DNA of 64,000 nucleotides, from contig MNCI01012628.1 of the NCBI GenBank assembly GCA_015680685.1, positions 750,100 through 814,099 of the forward strand. The letters run 5' to 3'. Both the position numbers and the translations under genes were made by a program. Every line of letters starts with the position of its first letter. Position 1 is the stretch's first letter. This DNA comes from Gnetum montanum. Taxonomy: Eukaryota; Streptophyta; Gnetopsida; Gnetales; Gnetaceae. Below are positions 58,501 through 64,000 of the stretch, in pieces. A model generated the notes under the pieces. That model worked only from the letters and a program-made list of their open reading frames with translations, was not told the origin of the DNA and did no database searches.

Positions 58501-59455
58501 TGTACTCTTGCCAAGATCGAGAGGCAACTTCCTTACCATAATGACACGCGAGATTCCTAACTCTACTAGTAGTCCGAAGCCACCAGTGGATCCAACCCTT
58601 TGGACCTAAGGGTCTAGGTTCAGCGTTCCAAAGGCTAGAAAGAAGTTTTTGGGCAGGAGGAGAAGAGAAACATTGACTATGCAGCCTAAAGATATGATAA
58701 TTCCATCATTGGTGGTCAATATGGATCTGCATAGATAAAGTAATGGGAAAATGATCAGATAAGGTTGCATGTTGGTGGTCTTTAGTAGTAGAAAGGATCT
58801 ACCAAAAAGAAAGAGTGGAAAAATAATATCTATCTAACTGACTATAAATGCGAGCCTGCCCCTTACGAAGGTTGTTCCAAGTGAAGCTGTTTAGAGAACC
58901 ACTAGCAGTGTTTGCGATGCCATCTAAAAGATAGAAATGTTTCGTAAAATTTGGCCAGGCTTGATATTCGTGATGAGGAAGTTGAGAGAAAACACCCCCA
59001 AGCTTATCATGAGAGAATTCCATGATGTTAAAATCACCGCAAAAAATCCAAGGAATAGAAGGGAGGCTATGATTGAGTTCATGCCACAATCGAGCCTATT
59101 CGGTAGATTCATTGGGAGCATAAATAGAACAAACTCTGAAGGGACCATGTGATGAGGAGAAAACGGCCCAGGCCACTCGGTGACCTAAATTGGACCCATG
59201 CTAAAGGATTTTTTCTTTCCAATAGGCTGGAAAAAGAATGGTTGCTCCACCTTTGCCACACTCATGAGAAGTAGCGAGAACAGAAGAATGGGGGAGAAAC
59301 GAATGGGCTGAAAGCGATAATTGTTCGGTTGAGATCTTGATTTCTTGGAGAAGGAGGAAATCCAAAGTGAGATTTAGACTAGAGAGGAAATTGTTGGCTT
59401 GTTTGCGACGAAGCCTATCAGTTAGGCCTCAAACATTCCAAGATAGGAGATTCAT
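55586..59455 (-). pseudogene. LINE ORF2: endonuclease, reverse transcriptase, zinc ribbon
   Basis: Starts ATG at 59455 (MNLLSWNV, then TGA for Arg, GLTDRLRRKQA). The apurinic-type endonuclease shows LLLQEIKIS, VCSIYAPNES, IFCGDFNIMEF (58980-59050) and LSDHFPITL. RT (about 58140-57270) shows LRPRKAPDYDGFPVEFFQKH, SNWRPITLLNVVYKI, LLMKLDYAKAYDNIKWDFI and VRQGCPLAPYLF. An A-x-D-D box is not clearly readable near 57270-57330 (HFADESFFLIQNNVVNV is the equivalent, with ADE for ADD). The C-terminal zinc ribbon CPLCGGPDDFVHIFW is near 55990-56040. Total about 1290 codons, normal for plant L1. Broken by several stops and frameshifts. Confidence 0.88.
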
Positions 59456-60538
59456 GGAGAAGCTCTAGATGTTATGCATGATAGGGCAATAGAAGGATCG
59501 GGGTTAGGAATGTTAGTCAGCATAGTAGTGGAAAGAATAGCAAAGGAGTTGCTTGTATTAATATTTAAAGTTGGGTTAGTTTTGGGTGAAGGAGAGGAAG
59601 GGGGAGTAGTGGTTTTAGATGCTTTGGCCCTTTTCCTTCCCCCTACCATTACAAACTCATCACGTAAAAGTGAATCTTTGACTGATTGTGAGTGGATGAT
59701 TGGTGCCTTGGACCTGGCCTTAATGAGAGAATGGGATTGGTAGACTCTTGCCTTGAAGGGAGTAGACGGGGAAGAAAGGTGTGGAGCATTGTTAGAAGTA
59801 GAAGCAAACTTAATGGGGGCAAGTTGTGCGTTAGGTTGAGGAGTGACTACAAGACTGGATTTGGGAGGATTGGTTTGGGATTTTTTCTCAGCGAGAAAGG
59901 GACATGTAGAAATGTGGTGCTCTGCTTGATGGCAGTAGCTACAAGAGTTGGGGAGATAAAAATAGTCTACCTTTTGAGTAAAAACTTTGCCTCCAGCTCC
60001 TAAGGTTAAAGTGGTTTTCTTTTGGGAAATGTCAAGTTCGATAAAGTAGTGATGAAAGTGAGCCCCATTAACCTCAATTCCATGGTTGGAGATGACTTGA
60101 CCTAAGGTGCTAACTATGTCTCGCTCAACAGATGAAAAGATTAAAGGAAGATTAGGTAGCTCTACATAACAAGGGATAATATTAAAGGCTGGGTCCATGA
60201 CATTGAAATCAAATTTCTAGGCCTGGGCAATAAGTGTAGCATTATGAGTAGGAAAAATATGAAGAGAGAGAGCTTTCTCGATGTGAGAAGCCTCAAAAAG
60301 TTTAGCGAGGACAAAATTACGAGCATAGTATTGAGCATGTAAGACCTGTATCCTGTGGGTTTGTAAAATATTTTTAATATGCAAATTTATGTCTTAACGT
60401 AAAGCGTGCAGAGAAATCTTTAGAAACAGATTCAAAGATGTCTTCAGGTAAAAGAAAATTCAAAGATTCTGAGTTGGGAGAAATTTCCTAAGGTGAAGAA
60501 GTAGCAACCGTTGAGGATTCATCCATACCCATGTCCAT
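59452..60538 (-). pseudogene. LINE ORF1 (RNA-binding, DUF4283-like with CCHC knuckle)
   Basis: Probable start ATG at 60538 (MDMGMDESSTVATSSP), followed by a stop and then LLPEDIFESVSKDFSARFTL. The last 248 codons are open (59452-60198). IPCYVELPNLPLIFSSVERD matches the DUF4283 segment 'VWVRLPGLPLEFW'. CSYCHQAEHHISTCP is a perfect C-x2-C-x4-H-x4-C knuckle. The C-terminal half is Ser/Pro/Lys-rich. The terminal TGA (59454-59452) overlaps the ATG of ORF2 in the tetranucleotide ATGA. ORF1 binds the element RNA. Confidence 0.82.
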
Positions 60539-60934
60539 TTGAACTGGCTAACATTGGTAATAATGCAGTGGCAGCCCTGGCTCAACCAGCAACAACATCA
60601 CAACAATGCAGACCACGCTGCCCACCGCAACCACCATCCCACAGCGACCAGAGCGCGGCGCAGCTACCTAGGAAGCCAGAATCCCAGGGCACCATGGCAG
60701 CAAAAAAAAACCACAGTAGAAAATCGAGGCCAAAATTCAAAGAGCCAACCACAGCGGACAGCCAAGCCAAATCTGAGGAGCCGCAACGCAATGCAACACC
60801 AGCAGCTCACATGGACCCTACGACCCAGAGACTACAATGTAGCCCCGCATGCAACAAAGGAAACCAGGTGAATCACCACACAACAGTCCACCCAACGTTC
60901 AGCAGTGAGGGTCCAATGGGCAGAAAACCAACCT
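60539..60934 (-). promoter_or_regulatory. GC-rich 5' leader of the LINE
   Basis: About 400 bp with clearly higher GC content than anything else in the window, lying between the 14-bp duplication and the ORF1 start. Internal promoters of LINEs lie in such leaders. A plus-strand frame of 176 codons here (60511-61041) has low-complexity composition and runs past the element border, so I treat it as chance. Confidence 0.65.
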
Positions 60935-60948
60935 TTTCTAGTTTTATT
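60935..60948. repeat. 14-bp target-site duplication of the LINE, right copy
   Basis: TTTCTAGTTTTATT, identical to 55312-55325. Confidence 0.88.
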
Positions 60949-62821
60949 AGAATAATTACCTCACTTGTTACGAATAAACATCATCTTTTTTACGCAATGA
61001 CATCATTCAAGAATGGGGATATCACAGTCTACCTCTCTTAGGTTTCATTCATCATTGAACAAGTTCATGTTCACTATCTTTTTCTAGCTCCTATGCTTTC
61101 TTCATGATCCTATGCTTCAATAATTTGATTTCTCATTTTACCTTTAGGTTAAATATCCTAATGTTCTCTTGTTTATTCTAAAAACATAATAGAATTGATA
61201 AGTGTATGTGCAAATTAATTCTTATTTTATCAATACATACCTAATTCTCCAAGGTAATGACAAGAGGCAAATTAAATATCTACTAACCCCTAATCACTAG
61301 TTCTAACTAGGGCCACACAAATTATAACTCATAGTTGGTTACCCAAGTGTAGGAAAAATCCTTGTTCCCAACTTGAATTATCTTAAATTTTTTGCTTACT
61401 TAATTAAAATATAAATTAAATAATGAAAAAAATTAGGAAGATTATACATAAAAGTAAGGTTAAGAGTCTACATAGTTTTCATCAGCATGGGGAATCAATG
61501 GAAGTAGTTGTAATTCCACCATAAGGGATATATGATCGTATGGTCTTGTTTAAAATGGCAAGGCTTAATCTTACCTATCAAATTCTTCCTTAGAAATTAA
61601 CTCCAACAGCTTCATAACTTTCAAAAATTAGGATCATACTAGATGTATTCTAAGGTCTTGATGAAAAATGATGTTGACCCCTCTTCATTAGTCATGGTAG
61701 TGTAGTTGGTAGATCATGATTCTTGATGAGTACTATTCATCAACATCATCTATTCTTGAATTCTAGGATTTGACTCTTCTATTGAAGATTTAATGTAATA
61801 AAACTATACATTGGATAATGGAATTGCATGTTGAACTAATGATAACATCTTCTTTAATCATTTTCATCTTCCAAGGGTTTTTTTACACATCCGTATTTTA
61901 CAAATTAGTAAATACTACTTTCAACTTTTGCATGAACATCTCCACATAGAATAAATGGTGCTAGATTGATATAAATATGGGTTAGGAATAACTTATTGCT
62001 CAAAATTTCCTCTATTTGGTTAATCAAATATGCTACTAAACAAATTCTAACATCTAGACATGTTAATTTGACAATTAAATATGTCTTGACCACACATAAG
62101 GATCATTTTGATAATTAGATTTTTAAATACCAATGCCAAGGCTATGTATCTTTTTCAAATATTGATCATTCTTTCTTCCTCATCTTTTCAAGTTCTACAA
62201 TTTAGAAAATCATCTCTTTTAATCTTCATTCAAACCTTTGTACTAATTTGAACTTGGCTTAGATCAAATGATCCTCCATGGTATGATTCTTATCATAGGT
62301 TAATCTATACAACTAAAAAGAAGAACTTTCATAAGAACCTTTTTGTTTGTAAATATCTTACAGAAAATACTTCTTGTAGGCATAATACATCAACATTAAA
62401 GTCTTATAATTCTACTAGGATGAATGGTTATTGAGACTCATGCTAGTCCAAGGCTTATGGTGGACATAGTGGATAATGTTTTTCAGTAGCTAGGGACTTT
62501 TCAAGCTTCTGGTATGTTGTAAGTTTCATTATTGTTCCTAATTCTCTTGTGGGTTATTTCTCTTCATGGGTATCATACACCTTGCTGAAAAAGATTATGA
62601 TTCTCCATGATGTCTCTGCTACATGATTTGGTTATAAGTTGAACTAGTATATATCTTCATGATAATTTTGGTTCACTAACTAATGTTCCAACTAATTTTG
62701 GGTCAATAACAACTAGCTACATTACCTAGACTCTTAATGACATTTCTACCTCCCTTAAGATACTAACTTTGGTAGTGTAATGAATGACATGCTAGGGGTT
62801 AGTGATCTAAGACTAACTATC
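60949..62821. other. Decayed AT-rich relic without readable features
   Basis: By the LINE duplication it was contiguous with 55311 before insertion. No coding frame, LTR border or repeat unit is recognisable. Confidence 0.4.
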
Positions 62822-62848
62822 TGATGAGACGCGATTCACACAAGCCGC

Positions 62849-62923
62849 AATATCGCATACGCGATATCGCGGCCGCTGTGATATCGCATCGTCCCCTGCG
62901 ATATCGCGTACACGATATCGCGG
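62849..62923. promoter_or_regulatory. GATATCGCG palindrome array in the U3 of element G
   Basis: Contains GCAATATCGCATACGCGATA, GCGATATCGCGG, GTGATATCGCATCG and GCGATATCGCGTACACGATA. All derive from the palindrome GATATCGCGTACGCGATATC or its half GCGATATCGC. It ends 13 bp before the TATA box. Confidence 0.65.
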
Positions 62924-62935
62924 TCCGCCACCAAA

Positions 62936-62950
62936 TCTATAAATAAGAGG
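62936..62950 (+). promoter_or_regulatory. TATA box of element G
   Basis: TCTATAAATAAGAGG, also present in reverse complement in the LTRs of A (26941-26955; 32505-32520) and nearly in the LTR at the left window edge. Confidence 0.65.
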
Positions 62951-63139
62951 CGGCACTCCCCTTATTTTCCATTCCAGGCTAAAAGTAGAAAAACTCTGGT
63001 AGTTTGATCACTCTAGAGATAGAATATTTTCCATGTGCCCACAATAGGAGTCCCCAAGTGAACGAATCTTTATTCGAGCAGCTTTGTACCTGAACGCAAG
63101 TTGTGTACGGCAATAAAGATGAGCTTTGTGGATAAATCT

Positions 63140-63400
63140 TACAGTGCATGGAATGGGATTTATTACCTGTTATTTCTTACCCATTATTTATTACCTGCAT
63201 TAGCACGGCATGAGTACGACTTGATTACAAGCATTGACGAATGTGTACGGCTAATCAAGGAATCGGCTGCTCATCGCGATTAGTCTCTCTTACCCTCAAC
63301 TCCTAGAATGCGGAATGAGTACGACTTGATTATGAGCATTTACAGATGTGTACGGCTAGTCAAGGAATTGGCTGCTCATTACGTTTAGGCTAGTTAAGTG
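63140..63400. repeat. Short tandem duplication in the LTR of G
   Basis: A segment containing GAGTACGACTTGATTA, AGCATT.AC, GTGTACGGCTA, TCAAGGAAT and GGCTGCTCAT occurs at about 63209-63277 and again at about 63316-63385 with few changes (spacing about 107 bp). A's 3' LTR does not show both copies. Confidence 0.65.
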
Positions 63401-63803
63401 CCTTAGTATGACCACTTCAAGCACGTGCGTTACGTGTGGTGATCCCAGTAACAATTAGTGTTTGGTAGCCACAATTGCATAGTTCAGGGTGTGTACGGTA
63501 AGTGGGAACAGATGCTAACGCTAGTTAATTTAGACTTAGTCCTTAGTTAGAGTTAGTTAGCTCTCTCAACCCTTCACCTTGATAGCATAGGAGAAAAACC
63601 AGAAAAGACTATAAAAATCATATACCTCGGACTTACTTAACCATACACCATGACAACTACGAGTAAGTCTGGGAAGACAACGAATGATTGACCCCACGTG
63701 TTCCATGGGGCGTGTCGGCATTTAGTCTATGAAGTTCAGTCGGATCATGCGTGCTACGCTCATTTCATATGGTTGAGTGTAAGGGTACCTCGCCACTCAT
63801 CAT

Positions 63804-63878
63804 TGGCACCGTTGCCGAGGATCAAACCTAGGTCACCCACGTGACAAGCGGGAATACTCACCACTATACTACAACAAT
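63804..63878 (-). tRNA. tRNA-Asp(GTC) pseudogene captured as an extended primer-binding site
   Basis: The plus strand from TGGCACCGTTGCCGAGGATC through CTATACTACAACAAT is the reverse complement of a complete tRNA-Asp, 75 nt including the 3' CCA. On the minus strand the D arm TTGTAGTATAGTGG, the anticodon loop CTTGTCACG with GTC intact, and the T arm GGTTTGATCC are all readable. I count about nine differences from the plant tRNA-Asp sequence I know, mostly C-to-T or G-to-A. The CCA is not encoded in nuclear tRNA genes, so the source was a mature tRNA, the reverse-transcription primer. The first 18 nt serve as the normal primer site; A and F match tRNA only there. Confidence 0.88.
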
Positions 63879-64000
63879 AGTCAGCAACATAAAACACATA
63901 ACCAAAATCAGCCAAGTCCTAAACAATATAAGATGCCATATACTCATCCTGATGAGTATATCCCTAATTTTACTTATATTCTCCATCAAGATGAACAGCT
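63879..64000 (+). pseudogene. gag N-terminus of element G, truncated by window edge
   Basis: Reads SQQHKTHNQNQPSPKQYKMP then YTHPDEYIPNFTYILHQDEQ without a stop, colinear with A (SWQHQTHNQKPLVPQ) and F (YAHPNEYVPNFTFILH). The usual start (MSSS..., kept in A and F) is missing: sequence joins directly to the captured tRNA. The frame stays open upstream through all 25 codons of the tRNA block to a TAA in the LTR near 63780. The first in-frame ATG is at 63933. Confidence 0.75.

Larger units (their letters stand above)
55326..60934 (-). mobile_element. L1-type LINE, apparently full length (5.6 kb)
   Basis: A minus-strand element with a GC-rich 5' leader, ORF1 with a CCHC knuckle, and ORF2 with endonuclease, reverse transcriptase and a C-terminal zinc ribbon. 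It is flanked by a perfect 14-bp duplication of T-rich DNA, as expected for target-primed reverse transcription. ORF1 and ORF2 overlap by ATGA. The 3' end (55326 side) has an AATAAA signal but no visible poly(A) run. Premature stops (for example CGA to TGA early in ORF2) make it inactive, though reading frames are far better kept than in the LTR elements nearby. Confidence 0.9.
62822..63802 (+). mobile_element. 5' LTR of element G (981 bp)
   Basis: TGATGAGACGCG...CGCCACTCATCA. It has a palindrome array at 62849-62923, TATA box TCTATAAATAAGAGG at 62936-62950, and a long U5 similar to the reverse complement of 26226-26940. Confidence 0.87.
62822..64000 (+). mobile_element. Element G: Athila-like element of the GATATC family, 5' end only
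   Basis: The 5' LTR (62822-63802) is followed by an extended tRNA-derived primer site and then a gag N-terminus that runs off the window. Its LTR aligns with those of A in opposite orientation, and its gag with A and F. CpG sites are better kept than in A or F, so it is likely the youngest LTR element here. Confidence 0.85.

Noticed and set aside
59474-60003. Plus-strand frames opposite LINE ORF1
   Set aside because: Shadows of ORF1, whose own frame has a CCHC knuckle and DUF4283-like segment.
60511-61041. 176-codon plus-strand frame rich in Pro, Gln and His
   Set aside because: It lies antisense to the GC-rich LINE leader and crosses the element's target duplication into unrelated DNA, so it is a by-product of low stop density in GC-rich sequence.
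1-64000. An exotic defence, biosynthetic or mobile system beyond retroelements
   Set aside because: Every readable protein segment belongs to retrotransposon gag, protease, RT, RNase H, integrase or LINE ORFs. No transposase, helicase, nuclease system or host enzyme was recognised.

Overview
The window is nuclear DNA from a land plant, almost certainly a seed plant with a large, repeat-rich genome. I infer this from what fills it: Ty3/gypsy elements of Athila, Tat and Tekay/Del type, a Ty1/copia-gag element and an L1-type LINE, all long inactive. The sequence is AT-rich and CpG-poor. Reading frames are broken mainly where CAG, CAA, CGA or TGG codons have become stops, which is the pattern left by deamination of methylated cytosine. 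I found no host protein gene, rRNA, CRISPR or functional tRNA, and I cannot name the species.

Layout. 1-250: edge of a minus-strand LTR of the 'GATATC' Athila-like family. 251-6983: old, decayed Tat-type element with reverse transcriptase and an archaeal-type RNase H, plus non-coding relics. 6989-13340: non-autonomous element E with copia-type gag, no pol, LTRs of 1.1 kb and target duplication CTTAA. 13346-14435: featureless relic. 14436-34570: Tekay-like element B with LTRs of about 2.7-3 kb. B is interrupted by solo LTR C (19759-23683), which itself holds a 3.2 kb solo LTR D (20271-23486). B's 3' LTR is also interrupted by the gag-protease-only Athila-like element A (26226-32632, minus strand, duplication ATGTG). 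34571-40589: minus-strand Athila-like relic H. 40590-49907: plus-strand Athila-like element F with gag-PR-RT-RH-IN and duplication CCTTC. 49913-55311: decayed relic. 55326-60934: minus-strand L1-type LINE with a 14-bp duplication. 60949-62821: relic. 62822-64000: 5' LTR and leader of another GATATC-family element, G.

The main observation is in G. Its primer-binding site continues into the complete reverse complement of a mature tRNA-Asp(GUC), 75 nt including CCA. This block replaces the normal leader and gag start that the relatives A and F keep. A second theme is that several LTR families carry clusters of short CpG palindromes, GATATCG-based or GAGACGTCTC-based, directly upstream of the TATA box. 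The two ORFs of the LINE meet in an ATGA stop-start overlap. Nesting reaches four levels (H > B > C > D, the first step inferred).

All domain calls come from reading translations and comparing copies within the window. No database search was run.
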